A stretch of DNA of 64,000 nucleotides, taken from positions 19,761,501 through 19,825,500 of the forward strand of contig JAUCBN010000014.1 in the NCBI GenBank assembly GCA_035048815.1, read 5' to 3'. Each line of letters opens with the position of its first letter. Position 1 is the first letter of the stretch. Made by a program: the position numbers and the translations under genes. A model generated the notes under the pieces. The model was not told the DNA's origin. It saw nothing but the letters and a program-made list of their open reading frames with translations, and did no database searches. Of this stretch, positions 12,967 through 26,179 are shown piece by piece. The stretch comes from Abelmoschus esculentus. Its lineage: Eukaryota; Streptophyta; Magnoliopsida; Malvales; Malvaceae.

Positions 12967-13917
12967 TTAGGGGATGAAATAATAGTAGTAATTCTGTCCA
13001 GTAGGGTTGAGAGAAATCTTCCAAGTTTTAGCTTTTAAGTAATCATTCCACCAACAATGGCTGCCGATTAAACAACCCTTTGAGCCTCTGCCAACTTTCT
13101 TCACCTCCGTTTTGGGTTTCAGCCACGACATTCCAGCTATTTCCTTCCATATCTTCACCCTTTTTTCATCTCTAGCTTCTCCTTTTACTACTTCAGTACC
13201 GTCTCCGTCGTGTTTTTCTACGACCTCCTCTCGGTCTTCCTCTTCGCCGTCGTTGTCTCCGAAGCTCGCGGTGGCATCGACGTCCTTGAAAAGGGAAAGC
13301 TTAAGCCTGCCTTGGCTTCGTTCTGTATGGAAGTAGGTGTTGCAAGGAGGGATGGTAACGGCTTCAAGAACTAAACGCCCGCCTTCTCTGTGAGACTTGA
13401 CGACTTTGACGCCGTTGGAGCCACTGATGGATGTTAATGGCGGCGGAAAGCTGTTGACATGGCTGTTTTTTTTCCTCGCCAAGCTGTCTCTCGGTTTCGA
13501 GTTGTAAACCACGTTTTCTAATGAAAGCAAAGAAATGTCGTCGATGGTTTCGCTGACATCGCTTCCGGTTTCGCTGCCTAAGCTCTCGGTGCACATTTCG
13601 AGACTTCGTTCACTCAGCGTGGAAGTCGAACGCTTCACGAGTGGATGAACGTAAACTTTCTCGTTTTGGTTAGAACTAGAACCGTCAGCGGCGAGAGACT
13701 GGAGGAAACTCCAGCCACCCACGTTGACATCCCGGTTGCCTATCGGCTTACCGTCGTCAATGACGTTATTATTACAGGTGATGTCGCCGTCTATAGAAGC
13801 AATGGAGGAGGCCGGAAAACTTGTTTTCGGCGGAGTCAATTTCAGACTAAGAAGACGTGATTCGATATATCGTAGCTCCAAGCATGATTGCAACCCTTGA
13901 CAGACACTTGACGACAT
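12967..13917 (-). CDS. FAF: FANTASTIC FOUR (FAF)-family protein
   Basis: Intronless gene of 316 residues from the family start MSSSVCQGLQSCLEL at 13917; an in-frame ATG four codons upstream (13929) is less likely. The FAF domain is clear near the middle: PPPLTSISG, then a segment containing VKSHREGGRLVLEAV, then an aromatic/basic end (TYFHTERSQGRLKL). It is followed by an acidic run (DNDGEEEDREEVVEKHDGDG). The N-terminal SVCQGLQSCLE motif is shared by FAF1-FAF4. Known role: FAF proteins regulate shoot meristem size and interact with the WUSCHEL-CLAVATA circuit. In Arabidopsis FAF2 (At1g03170) sits beside FZL (At1g03160), as here, and FAF1 (At4g02810) sits beside the PPR gene At4g02820. The C-terminal end, rich in tyrosine, is less familiar. 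Confidence 0.9.
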   Translation of the reverse strand: MSSSVCQGLQSCLELRYIESRLLSLKLTPPKTSFPASSIASIDGDITCNNNVIDDGKPIGNRDVNVGGWSFLQSLAADGSSSNQNEKVYVHPLVKRSTSTLSERSLEMCTESLGSETGSDVSETIDDISLLSLENVVYNSKPRDSLARKKNSHVNSFPPPLTSISGSNGVKVVKSHREGGRLVLEAVTIPPCNTYFHTERSQGRLKLSLFKDVDATASFGDNDGEEEDREEVVEKHDGDGTEVVKGEARDEKRVKIWKEIAGMSWLKPKTEVKKVGRGSKGCLIGSHCWWNDYLKAKTWKISLNPTGQNYYYYFIP

Positions 13918-14114
13918 TTTTTTGTTCACAACAAAAATATTGTAGAAAAAAAACAGGGGAAAAACAGGGGATCAAGAAGCAGAACTAAAACCCCTGTTTT
14001 CCTCCCCTATGTTGGAGTTTAGTGAGAATAATACAAACAAAAGCACAGGTATATTTGGTGTTTGATGAGGAAGATGAGTGGAACATAATGAAAAGTGAAA
14101 GCATTGGGGGATGA

Positions 14115-14122
14115 TTTATATA
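14115..14122 (-). promoter_or_regulatory. Probable TATA box of the FAF gene
   Basis: The minus strand reads TATATAAA here, in otherwise GC-richer DNA, about 195 bases upstream of the FAF start codon. This fits an intronless gene with a leader of roughly 160 bases. The match is sequence-only. Confidence 0.5.
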
Positions 14123-15033
14123 GGAGGAGAGGAGTGAACTTCTTACCGCACTAAATCTTTTACAATCTTTCTACTCTAACACACAATAAATTATTTTATG
14201 AACCGGTTTCAATACGTAATCTATGATCCATAATTATTAAAAAGTAGTTAATTAATTTTTATTTTACATGACAATAAAAAAAATAAAGATTTACTCTTAA
14301 AAAATAAAAAATTAATTGACTACTGTTTAGTGGTTAGGGATTATAGATGACGTGGTAGAACTGATCTATAAAATAATTTCTCTATTTTCCGAGACAAAAA
14401 TCAATTTTACCATTATTTTAACCTATTTTTATATTATTTTTTTTACAATCATAACCCTGTTTATCTCTATATTGTTCCTCATATGTACATATGTATATGT
14501 GAGATGTAGGCTTTGTTTTGTTATTTAAGGAAAACCAAGCAAGAAAAGGTTCGGTTCTTCTTTCATGGTTCATTTATGTCATTAATTTGCAGTTGTAGTT
14601 AAATAAACCAAACTTAAGTGTACGTTCAAGTGAAAGGACAACAAACCCTATTTGCTCTATAATTACAAGCTCTTTCCTTGGACAATAGGAGTGATGCATT
14701 AAGATTAGGACAAATGTTACTCATATTAGCACTTCAATTACATACACGTGATTAAAAATGTATGGATTCATAACAAAATCATTTCAAGATCCTTAAGCAT
14801 TACGGCCAAAAGGATCTATATTATTGATTATCCGATGAAACAATCGAATTCTAAATTATAATTAAATTAAGATTCATTCATAATATTTATGTTTGAGCGG
14901 ACATGAATGTTTCAGGACATATCTTACCAACACAATCAAAGACGAAACTATGTTAGAAATAGAAATCCTTTGTTCTTAATCATGTCTCCTTCTATACCCC
15001 CAACTAAAAATTTCAAAAAAAATATAAAATTCT

Positions 15034-15140
15034 AAACTCAACCCTAATTTTTTACGTCATAAGCCCTAAACCCTAAATATATACCCTACCCTTAATTTCT
15101 TAAACTCTAATCATAACCCCTAACCTTAAACCTTAAACCC
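15034..15140. repeat. Degenerate telomere-like CCCTAAA repeats
   Basis: Several CCCTAAA or near copies (CCCTAAACCCTAAA, ACCCTACCC, CCTTAAACC) are clustered here. Such interstitial patches occur in plant promoters and at old insertion or repair sites. Too short and diverged to be a true telomeric block. Confidence 0.5.
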
Positions 15141-17799
15141 ACTAATTTAACATGAAGACACCTATAGAGGTACGATTAAGGGAAAGACGATTTATACTCC
15201 TATATTAGGGTTGGGAGGTAACAAATAAGTCATTCATTGTCCCTCCTAATTTTAAATCTAACGTCTTAACAGACTCTTATTTCTTTCGATGTTTGATCTT
15301 AATTCTGTTACGACAACAAGTAAACTACTTTGAGTGTGTAAGAATTCTTTCCTTATCAGCATGATTCATCAATCTTTAACCCTACGTCTATTGAAGGGGA
15401 AATTCATCTCCTAAATGGACGAAAATGGTGTATGGAAATGGATCTCATATGCCTGACACTTCCACTCTTTGTGTTTTTTTGTTACTTGTTACTTACGGTA
15501 TTATGCAAAACTCGACATGTTTCAGATGGATGTCGCCATTCATTGCTTGTGACCCTTGATACTCATAATAGAATCTTTTGTTGCTTCTGTTTCTTGATGA
15601 GTATTGAACGGTGGAGATTCAAAAACAACTCTTATAGTAGCTTTTCTTTAAGTACTGTTGCTATTTTTATTAAGATGGGAGGTTTTTAATCACGTGATTA
15701 TTGCAGGTTTACAGATACAATAATCGGAGATGGAAGTGGGCCCTTCAAAATTTGAAGGGGTTTTTAAGGTTAAACTCGGATGAAATCAGAATTATAGATA
15801 AAAAATATATATAAATGTCTAAAATATTATCAGATTAACTGTGTATTTTGCTGTCAAATTTACTCTTTTTCTTTTATTTAGGTTAGAAAATTTTTTTAAC
15901 GAGGTATGAAGTGACATCCTCATTTTTAATAAAAAATATAAAAATAAATAATTTTATCCCTAATCCACCCTCCATTGAAGGACAAGCAAAGTAACCCTAA
16001 CTTCAAAAATCATTGAAAGGACACTTTTCTAATAATAGGGAGGCAATCCTCCTCTTAAATCTTATCTTTTTAATTTGGTCCTCCATTGATATGGAAACCC
16101 TAGTTGTTTCACACAATTATCATCCATCATGCATTCTTTTGTGAAAAAGAAAAACATTAAGAATTTGTTTACTGTATTTAGAAATTAATGGAAGGAATTA
16201 TATTTTCCATATATATGATATAATGAATTACCACATTTTTGTTTTTTAAAAAATGGTTTGTATAAAAATATATAATCATAAATAATGATTTATTCAAATA
16301 AAAATAAAAATTTTATTTATTTATAATAATATAAAGATAATAAAAATCTAGAAACATTAAACTTCGATTCGCCTCAATCCCACCTAATATATAGGGTAAA
16401 ATCCCCCCCACTCCATTAGCTCTATAACTATCTTTTATATTTTTTAAATTAAAATTTCTTAATTTTATGAGTTTAAAACATATATTTTGATTTTATAGCT
16501 ATTTTATATTTTTTTCATAATATTTTATAAATATACTTAATTTAATTTTATAAAGATAACGTAATGTATAGCTCTAATGTATGTATGTATGTTTACCCTA
16601 ACCATCAAATTTGCTTTAAAAATCTTGGCCTTTTTATTTTTAGACTTTGAACACAAAGGGGAAAGGATCTCTTTATGCATGGTCAGACTTCATTGGACAT
16701 TGGAAGGAATATCCCCAGAAAAAAATTATTTGATGGGTTCGGTTCATCACGTTATTCATAATTTTATTTAATAATAATTTTTATCTTTTTTAAGGTAAAT
16801 CGTCACATATTTCCTGTATATTATTAAATAGACGAATCTTATTAGATATTACTATAAATAATCGTAATGAACCAAAACCATATAATAATTTCTCTAAATA
16901 TGTGCCCTTAATATTGAAATCATGTTTGTTTATTTATATATGCTTTTTCATCTTTAAATATATTTAACATCCAAAGAATATCAATTACTAATTGATCTAT
17001 TATGATAATAATAAGTTATAATATGAGTGGGTTGTGTCTCTCAATTTTTTTAATATAAAAAATTTAATAGTATTTTTATTTATTTAAATCCTTTAATTTT
17101 TTTTAATTCGTTCAAAATGTCCCCTTACTTTTTATAATTAATTATGCATTACGCCTGATTTTAAATATCGATTCCATCTCTAAATTAAAAAATTTTTTAT
17201 AATAAATCTTTATCATATTTGATTTAAATTAATCTATCTATAAATAAAAAAACTGCTGGAATCAACTTCATGGGTTATGCAAACATGTCAACTCACGAGG
17301 CACACTGATTTGTTATTGCTTATAGGCTTTTGACTATTTTCCTTCCTTTTCTTTTTATTCTATGGAAGATGACTCTTCAAACATGTACTAAAGAAGATTA
17401 TATATACTATCATCGGAAATCCAGATAATATAAGTAAAACAAAGCTTAAGCAAAGTAAACTTTGTTTAATTATTAATTAATCACGGTGCATAATGTGCCA
17501 TTGTTGACCCTTTTGGAGATGGAATCTCAACCAGCACTCACTACAAAAAAACAACCTTTTGTACTAACATTAGTATAACAGGCAGTTCATGTCTTCTTAA
17601 TCAGTGTACTAATACTATGAAATTAAATCAAATATCTATGTTACTAAAACTTAGAGTTTGGTTTTTATTAGTGTCTGAAGATATTGTATGCTTGAGGTAC
17701 CGAGAATTCGGGTTTAGAAATGGTATAATACTGTTTTACAGGAACGATCCCCGTCGCCTGTGTTACCAGAGGCAAGCAAATCTACAGACGAAATCGACG

Positions 17800-20700
17800 T
17801 CATGATACATGAAGATTTTGAATTTCAACTTGCAGCATCTTGAGTGTTTCCCTAGTATTTGATAGTTCATCTTTTACCTCTAAAAGATTGTCCAGTCTAT
17901 TTTGTGCGGCATCTCGATAAGGCTCTCCGATAATCGTTACAAACTTTGACAAATTCTCGGTGGTTTCTTGAAGGTCCTTCTGCATTGCATCTTCAAGCTC
18001 TCGTCCTAATGCATCTGCTGTCTTCTTCACCTTTTCTATTATTCGTTGTCTACGGGCAGGGAAGTTCAAAATGGCTATAAACCTATCATAAAGAGTATTG
18101 AAACAGTAACTGATCAAGATCATGAAAACCATTCCGAAACAAGAGCAAAGTTATAGGTCAATTAGGAATGAAAAGCAAATAAATTTAATACAGTAGAAAA
18201 CTTGGACATTGAAGAAATAAGAATACATGAATACGAGATTTTGAGAATATACATACCCTCCAGCAGAACATAGGCCGAAAGCAAGAAGATCTTCTAAGGT
18301 GGTAGGTAATATAGATGTTAGAAGTGAAGCTGACAAACCAGCTGCTCCGAGTCCACCAAAGGTTCCCAAGAACTGAGGTTGAAGAAAAATTATTTTATTT
18401 CAGGCCAAATATTAGAATTTACATTTTAAAAGTAAAATTTAAATTTAGTGCAAGGGAATCAAACATATAATAGAAAGTGCTCTAAGGACAATCAAACAAC
18501 AGTCGTTACGGCTTGCATTCAGACATCATGGTGATTACTGTCTGGTACCAATAGATTGTTTTACTAGTTTGGACAAGTTTTATTGTTATTTAGAGGAACT
18601 CACCGCTTCACGAATTTCACGCTCAAATAGTTTGGAAGCAGCATTGGCACTGAGGTTCTCTATCACTCTCAAACTGAGTTGATCTAATTTTTGCAGCAGT
18701 TCATAGCTCTCCAGTGGATAATGTTCGTCCGAGAAGGTAACAGATGGCCATCTTTTCTCAAAAGATTCCTTGTAAAGCCTTCCTTCACGTGCATTATTTG
18801 ACTGCAACCATGTCGCATAGTCTCCAAGCAAGTTCTGTATGCAAACATATCAAATATCAAGTCTGAAAAAATATAGCCTCAATAACCAACACTGGAAATA
18901 GATATTTGATTTTCACATGACATAGATCGTGAAGAAGTCTTAGCCATTAACTCACTTGTGCATCAGCAAGTGCAGGACCAAGTATGTCATTTCGAACCCT
19001 TGAAGTGGCTGCTAGTGAGGTGGTGGATGATTCCCCCTTGAGTAAATATGAGGCGACAATATCAATATTTGATAACTGTAAGGTAGATTCTATGAGCTCT
19101 AGAATCCGTGATTTTGTAGCATCAATCTGCAAATCCATGCACAAGAATAAACCATATGGATATAGACAACCACGTACGAAACAAAGTCGTCTACTAGCCG
19201 ACTTAAAAACATTAGTACTTCTAAATCTGTACCATTGATAAAGTTCGTCTTCTCCAAGAGATACTTTCATCTTCCATCTTTATTACATACTCTTTCACAC
19301 TATTAACAATTTCAGTTGCAGAAGTCAGGTCCTGCTCTGCAGACTCGCAGTCTTTTCTATTAAGAGTCTCACAAGCAGAAAGTACTCGTTCGGCAATTGC
19401 AATTGGTGTTCCAAGTTTGAGCTTCATTCTCTCCATTCCTCTGCTAGTTGATCCATCTAAGAAACTATACAAGAAATCTTCAAGCTTGTAAAAGCGACTG
19501 GTTCTCCAATTTGAATCATTGACTGCTTGTTCCCCATATATTTTTCCAACACCAGAAGTAGCGGAAAGCTTTTCTTCAAGAACAGATCGTGCAGCCACAG
19601 GATATATCGTCACATCTTCTGTGTTTAGCAACTTTTTTGTATTTTCTTCGATGAATGAAATTGCTTCCTCTAGCTGCAATAATCAAATATAACTTATATA
19701 AGAATCAAAAAGTGCCGTAGTAGGTCAATCTAACTGAAAAGTATCATCAATTATCACAAGGCGGGCGAGGAAAGAATTAAACCTCTTGCACATTCTGATA
19801 AAGGTCAGCCTTGTTCAACACAAACACGACTTTCTTCTTCCATTGCTGAGTATAACGAAGAAAAGTAACCTAAAAAAGAAAAAAGAGCACATGCTAGTGC
19901 ATTCAGCTCACAAAAATTATGAAGAGGCACATTTAGCGGACTAATGTTTATATAACTTTATGCAAATAAATTTGTAAAGTCATATTAAACGCATTTAAGG
20001 GTAGGGTGACATTTCCCAAAGCCGTATTAGTAAATCATAAGCCATTCTTTCATAACTGAACTAACCTTATGCCTTCAGTTAATGAACCTTTAGGTTCAAA
20101 TCATAATAATTTCAAACAAAAAATGAGAAAGAGCCCAAGAAAAATTCCCAAGATATCATATGAAAATACGTTTGCTAGAACTTCAAAATTATAGAATAAC
20201 TTTTTGTATGGCAATATAATACCATAGACAAAAACTTCTCTGATTCCATATAGAATTAAGTACGGTGTTTGCAATACAACAGCAACATTGATTATGGAAG
20301 TCAGTGCCCCCAGGGATTTAACTTATTGCCTCACACGAGAAATTGAGAACAACACATTACATACACAGCTAGTCTTACCTCACTCTCTGTTAGCGGGCGA
20401 TCTGCAGATATAACAAAAAAGAGCAAATCGGCACGAGGCACAAATTCCTCTGTGAGGCGTTGTTGCCTTTGAAGAATCACGTTCGTCCCTGGTGTATCGA
20501 CAATATTCATCTGCTCTCAAGAGGAATTATATAAAATTAGTCATGAATATAACTATAATGGCATTCAGACCTATTCCTAGGAAAAAAAGAAAAGTGAAAG
20601 CAGGCAACGGTTATCAGCTACCTACATTGTGTCTACTTTCACCTAACTTTTCAATTTATCAATCTTCGGTATTATGGGTTGCAGGCTCACCTTTAAGCAC

Positions 20701-23236
20701 CTAGCATTATGAAATCTGTTCCTAGTTCTCTTTAATTGAGTAAAACAGATATTGATTCTAGAATTTTTAATTCAGAAGTATAATGATGAAAAGCCAAAAG
20801 GACTCACTTCCTTAAGGATTGGAGCAGGAAGGTAACATATTAGTTGACCATCTGGGTGCCTTTCACAACGCTGCATGTCCTTGCCGTCCAACTCAGAGTA
20901 GCGCAAGAAAGTAATTTCATTGGTCGTAGGAATAACCCCCTCGGTGAGGTATCTTTCCCCAAGAAGAGCATTAATGACAGTGGATTTACCAGAATTGAAC
21001 TCACCCTGAGAATCCAATATATATTACATAATATTATATATATGAATAAATAATGGAAAAGCCAAAAAGTTAACAGGATCAAGCAAAATTATTATGCATG
21101 AATAAACCATCAATTTCCATACAATGGTTAATTTATCACTGCAGAACATATTTCTTTTCATTGATTAATATAATACCAATAATGATCTTTGAGATTATTA
21201 TTAGGAACATTCATTCAGAACAAAACAGTAAAAAAGATAAACCCATACACAAATACTACAACACAAGTAATCAATCAATTCAGAAAAAAAAACACTAATA
21301 GAAGATTCTAAGCTGATTGAGAAGAGACATTTTGGCAAATGTGACTGAATAGAATGCAACTAAGTAAGAATTAAATTCAAGAACTCAACACAGAAAGGTA
21401 ACTTGTAACAAGAAAAGCCCCGGTAAAGAACTAATGTATGGTGGAGCTTATACGATGGCCATCAAAATAAAAAAATAAAGAAAAAAAACATAAGCATAGC
21501 AGAAAGGAATACAAGGTTAACATAGTTTATTCCTAGTGGTCATGTGCAATTCCGCTTAATATAACTGCCTATATGACATAAACACGTTTCCTGAAACCAC
21601 TGTGAGAACTAATGAGAGATACATGAGGTAGCATACAAACCAAGACTGAAGACATAAGCTTAAGAGTTCCTTCGTTTTTTATTTCTCTAAATCAAAAGTG
21701 AATAGAAGATAAAAGTCATTCACTCATTCTATGGGTATATGTTTTCAAATAAAGAGATAGGCGTTCATTTCAAATTTAGAGCTAATACCAATGCAATTCC
21801 AGCAACCAGAGTTTCTTGAAGTTCAGCACTCAATTACCACTATAGCCAGTAGAAATGGCTCGTCAATTTGAGCAACAGCATCGATAAGAAGTGAAATCTC
21901 CTCCATCTGTCATTTAAAACAAACAGAGATTCAATAAAAAAAAGTAAACAACTAAATAATTGACAATCTCAACCTTTCCTGAAAATAACTTCAACTACCA
22001 AAGCTTGATAAAAAGATCACCAGAGGTGCAGCTTTCTGGAAGACATTTATTGCTTCAGTTAACACTGATCTCTCCTTCTCGATAAGTTGTTTCTCTCTAT
22101 CCTCCACACTAATAAAACCCGCCACACCCATTTTCCGGTGAGAATCATGAACAATATCCGCCATTTTTAGTTCATTGAAGCTCTCGTCCTGGGGTTTGTT
22201 ATTAGTTGTATATGCAGTGTTAAAAAACCGGCTCAGAACATCATCGGTGAACAACCTCAAATCTTCCAATGACAAAACTACACCACTAGCACCTGATTTG
22301 AGAATGTTGGACAACTCGGTATATGGCGGCACCTCTGCAACCTCTGCTTTCCAATTATTATTAACGATAAAGATTGGTATCTTCACATTTTCATAAACAG
22401 ACTTCATAGCCATATCAACATGCTCCTCTTGACCCACATCATATATAAGAAAATCAGCACCTTCAGAACTTGAAGCATTTAAAGCAGCATCTGAAGACTG
22501 CACGGTCCTAGCAACCAAAGGTAGAAAGACAGAATCTGATTTCGAATCCATCATTGTGTTTCTTGCCACAATGGTAGGAAGTCCTGTAAAAGAAACAAAT
22601 ACAACGATGTGGGATATAAACATCAACATTCAACACATTTGATATTGAGTAAATTTCATTACTTTAGACTATTCTAGTATTGAATGTGCAAATTGCAACC
22701 TTTAGAAGAAAAAGGGAAGGGCGGAACCCACCTTGATCGGAGAGGACCACGCCACTAGCACCAACGGCGGCGGCAATGTCAACGCGCTCCGAGATCAAAA
22801 GATAAGCGCGGTCTTTAACAACCGCTTTTAGCGAACGGGCAGCTTCATAAACCGTGCCACCGCTTGCTTCGCCACCATTGAGCACTACAAGACCAACCCA
22901 TTTCGAGACAGACTTGTCAATGAAAGCCAATACATTGTCGTCACCCAAGACCTCGACGGGGTCTAACTGCAGAACAAAATTCGGGATCTTGATCTCCGGA
23001 CGCTTATAGCCGCCGGGGAATAGTGTTCTGGGAGGCTGCTGGTTTTGAGGGCCTTGGGGACCAAGCTGCTGTGAAGTTAAGCTGAAAGAGTTGTTGGAAA
23101 TGGAGGATTTCGTCGGAGGAAAAAAGCGGCCGAATGGGGATTTAGTAAAGCGAGAGAAGAAAGGAGGAGATGGGCTGAAGTGGAAAAGGGCGGCGGAGGG
23201 AGAGGCCGGGGACTGGAGGGAAAGGAATGGGGTCAT
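17800..23236 (-). CDS. FZL: FZO-like dynamin-related GTPase, chloroplast
   Basis: Eleven coding exons on the minus strand keep frame: 23236-22732, 22583-22021, 21906-21838, 21005-20808, 20510-20379, 19869-19783, 19673-19233, 19126-18956, 18834-18604, 18372-18257, 18082-17800, giving 931 residues, near the Arabidopsis FZL length. A Ser/Pro/Phe-rich N-terminus without acidic residues looks like a plastid transit peptide. Residues about 90-350 carry a ThiE/TenI-like segment (RAYLLISERVDIAAAVGASG). The GTPase follows: G1 GEFNSGKST at 380, G3 DTPG at 450, G4 NKAD at 508. Coiled-coil regions come next, then a hydrophobic part (GLGAAGLSASLLTSILP through GGFIAILNF), then a final coiled coil ending LHVS. 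Known role: FZL, a plant relative of mitofusin/bacterial dynamin, shapes thylakoids and chloroplasts. It lies next to FAF, as in Arabidopsis. Confidence 0.95.
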
Positions 23237-23645
23237 CGAAAACGAAAAGACGAAGCTTTTTGAGGTATCAAATAAATTGGTTATGGAGGCAGAGATTAGA
23301 AAAAAGCAGAGAGAGTCGAACAGTGACTGGTAAGGGATGTGTTATGTTTATCTTCTTATCCTCTGGAGAATTTGAGTGATACCGATGAACCCTTCCGATT
23401 TGCTAAGTTAAAAATCTACTAGATAATTAGATAAGTGATCCAACGGTCAATATGATAAGAAACCTCAATGGGTAGCTATTGATTCTTGTCTAAAGTTGGA
23501 AAAATTATTACATGATCCATACTGCAAAAATATATTATTTGAGAATAAAAGGAAACTGATAATTATAAATATCTCCCACCAAGATTGATGGAAGTGAAGC
23601 AAAATATACAAAATTGATACTGTATAAATCAACAAAATCATTGCT
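23237..23645. promoter_or_regulatory. FZL promoter and 3' flank of the coiled-coil gene
   Basis: Only 409 bases separate the FZL start codon from the stop codon of the next minus-strand gene, so FZL's promoter and leader must largely fall here or overlap the neighbour's 3' untranslated region. No TATA box stands out. Confidence 0.45.
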
Positions 23646-24932
23646 TCATCTTCCTGGTTTGCATGAGACCTGATGCTGTTGTTCTTCATCAAAGTACTCA
23701 TTGATTTCCTCTTCTTCTGCAATGGGAGAAGAAAAATCCAAGCACATTCCTCTTAACACCTGTTCATACGATGCAGATAGATCTTGAGAAGTCATTTGAT
23801 GGTACTCCACAAGCTGGAGAAGGCACTTGTTTTCCCTCACCAGATTTGCATTCTCATTCGCCAGCCTCGATTTCTCTGCAAGCAGTGCTTCCAATTGAAG
23901 CCTAACCAGATCGTCTTCCTCGGGTCGGATCCCCTTGGTGAACCCGTCTCGAAGCCTTCTGTTCTCTTCCTCGAGCAGACCGCAACGCTCTTGCATGAAA
24001 CATAAATCATCCCTTATGGACTTCAACTCTCTAGCTAGTGAAGCTGCCTTGGTTGCCATAGAAATCGCAAGCTGTAAAAGATGGAAAGAACAAAGGGTTA
24101 AAATTTGTGAGCTTGGTCGATGAACAATCGGAAGGAGAAGTAAAAGGAACAAGTTTTACATTCTTGGCTTTCTTCATCATCTTGTTTCTGGGGCTTTGCT
24201 CATTCTCCTTCATTGAATCATTATCATCTGAGTACTCACTGTGATCAAATTTCCTCTTCAGACCTATCTTATTTCCTTCTTCGAATTCGAGTCCTTTCGA
24301 CTTTCGTTCGTCCTCTTTCGGCTCTGAATTCTTGAGGTTACTATGAAACATATCAGTTAACGTCGGAGGTTTAGCTAGCCCTCTAGCTCCCTTGAAAAAA
24401 CAGAGCAAAAGTTTCAGCAAGTTTGCAAATTTGAGCTACAAAAGTTGATTTCATACACAGAATTTACCTGGAGAGCATTGTCGAGGTTATTAGATAGCTG
24501 AGAGAGAGTTTGTGAGACGGAATCAAAGCCTCTAACCAAAAGCAATGAATCCTCTTTCAATCGCTTAGCTCTGTTGGATTTTCCTCTTGAATTCTGCAAC
24601 CAAAAAGAAACATTAGAGCAGAATTTTCATTAGCTTCAAAAAGATGAAAAACATAAAGAAAACTTACATTTCGGTCATCGACGCGGCTACGGAGGGTGCT
24701 CCAGAAATGCTTGTCAGAAGCTGGGCTGAAGAGTGGAGATGAAGAAGAAGCCATTAAAGTAGTATGCTCCTGCAAAATGTATTCAAATAAAATGATATGT
24801 TAGAATAGAAAAAATAGAAGATAATAACAGCCCATTAAAGCTTAGAGGAAGGGGAATAAAGGGCAGAAAAGAAACAAGAACCTTGGTAAGAGGAGGTGGA
24901 GATGGAGTATCAACTGAGAGTGAAGCAGCCAT
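23646..24932 (-). CDS. Plant coiled-coil protein (At4g02800-like), function unknown
   Basis: Five minus-strand exons: 24932-24882, 24769-24668, 24593-24468, 24390-24160, 24071-23646, all in phase 0, giving 311 residues. The start MAASLSVDTPSPPP is followed by a Ser-rich stretch (SSSSPLFSPASDKHFW), a helix with heptad leucines (DSLLLVRGFDSVSQTLSQLSNNL), a charged nuclear-signal-like region (GLKRKFDH, KMMKKAKN), and a C-terminal coiled coil of about 100 residues (LLEEENRRLRDGF ... LAEKSRLANENANLVREN). An acidic tail contains AEEEEINEYFDEE. It resembles a small uncharacterised plant family that I recall as At4g02800, annotated as GRIP/coiled-coil; I see no GRIP domain. The all-phase-0 exon structure and the neighbours support a real gene. 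Function is not inferable. Confidence 0.8.
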
Positions 24933-26179
24933 GGTTATGGAGAGAAAAAGAGAAGGGGTTAACGGCTACTTTTGACGGTGGGAATTTAAAGGAGTGCGCC
25001 TTTCGGAATCAGGGCTAACGTTCATAAATCTAATCTGAAATAAATAAACAAACAAATTTATTTTGTTGTTATTATCTACCTCAAAAGTGAAGTTGGTCTA
25101 CTCCACCATAAATAAAGAAAAAAAATGGAATCTTGAACAAACAGAATTATTGATTTCAAATTTTTAAGAGTGCGTTGATTATATCACTAAGTTAAAAATT
25201 AATATTATTTCAATATGGATAATTAAGATTATTCACCTAAACTTAAATTTTAATGATATCTTGTATAATTTATTATTAAAAAATTAATTAAAAATAAATT
25301 ATGTCTCCTGTTAACTTTAAGTATTTAAATTTTTTTATAAAAATAAATGTTTAACGTTTCTTTTCATTAATTTAAGGTATCTAAGTGTAATTTGGTAATA
25401 GTACTGATTAAGCTAAGCATATAACTATCAAGTATTCAAGAAAAAAAAAATATGATTTCAAGTCTAGAGTCTGCTAACTCCTGATGGAAATTTGATGTCC
25501 ACTGTACAATCACCATTACCCTTCTTATGTGCACCACTTTTCCGCCGAACCAAGAGCAGCAAGGGACATATTAGGGTGAGAGCCGAGAGGGCACCGGAAA
25601 TCTGCTAGAGGACTTGAAGGAACGATTGGAGTATGTAAAGATCGGGCGTGACAAGAAACCTATGCAGTTTGAGATGATGATAAGAGACTAGAGGCCCTTA
25701 AAGTTCCAGTAGCTGATGGGAAGGACTTGCTTCAAAGCGAGTGGCAATCCCACAACAGAAAAAGGTAAGATCATTGTCCGGCATCGGGCCTAAGCAAGAT
25801 GACGACACAAAAGCAGAGGCACAAGGAAAGATGTCATGCTGAATCCTTTATTCGATTCAAATGATATGCAAGAGGGGAAGCAATACCTACCTTAGCTAAC
25901 CATTACTTGCTTTTTTCGTATAAATCGCAAAAAGCATTTGAGAAAAGAAAAACTGCATGCTAAAGCATTGGAAATTAAGCTCCCTGTTGAATAAAGCTAC
26001 AACTATTCAGATGTTTCAAAATCTGAAGAATCAGGTTTAACAAACCTGAACTACAATGGTAGATCTACCACACTAATGTCGCAGCTAGAGTAGCTTATAG
26101 TAAGTCGTAGAAAATGGGAGACTTCTTTAGATGATTTTTAGCTGGATACCGCAAGAACCAAATGGCATACACAGCATGC
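24933..26179. other. Intergenic region with a possible decayed coding relic
   Basis: The left part is the promoter and leader of the coiled-coil gene, then AT-rich DNA. At about 25490-25870 composition becomes GC-richer and nearly open in one plus frame, with a few stops; readable pieces include LEDLKERLEYVKIGRDKKP and VADGKDLLQSEWQSHN. I do not recognise it. The RanGAP 3' untranslated region probably occupies the right end. Confidence 0.4.

Larger units (their letters stand above)
13930..17799. other. Intergenic region between FAF and FZL
   Basis: This holds the FAF 5' leader and promoter at its left end and the FZL 3' flank at its right end. Between them is AT-rich DNA with a degenerate telomere-like patch (15034-15140). 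The plus open frame at 15432-15689 starts hydrophobic but has no splice context or recognisable domain. I see no gene. Confidence 0.55.

Noticed and set aside
15034..15140. True telomeric or subtelomeric DNA
   Set aside because: Only a few imperfect CCCTAAA units surrounded by ordinary sequence with genes on both sides.
15432..15689. Plus-strand 85-codon frame with a hydrophobic start
   Set aside because: Resembles a signal peptide only by T-rich codons; no domain or plausible promoter.
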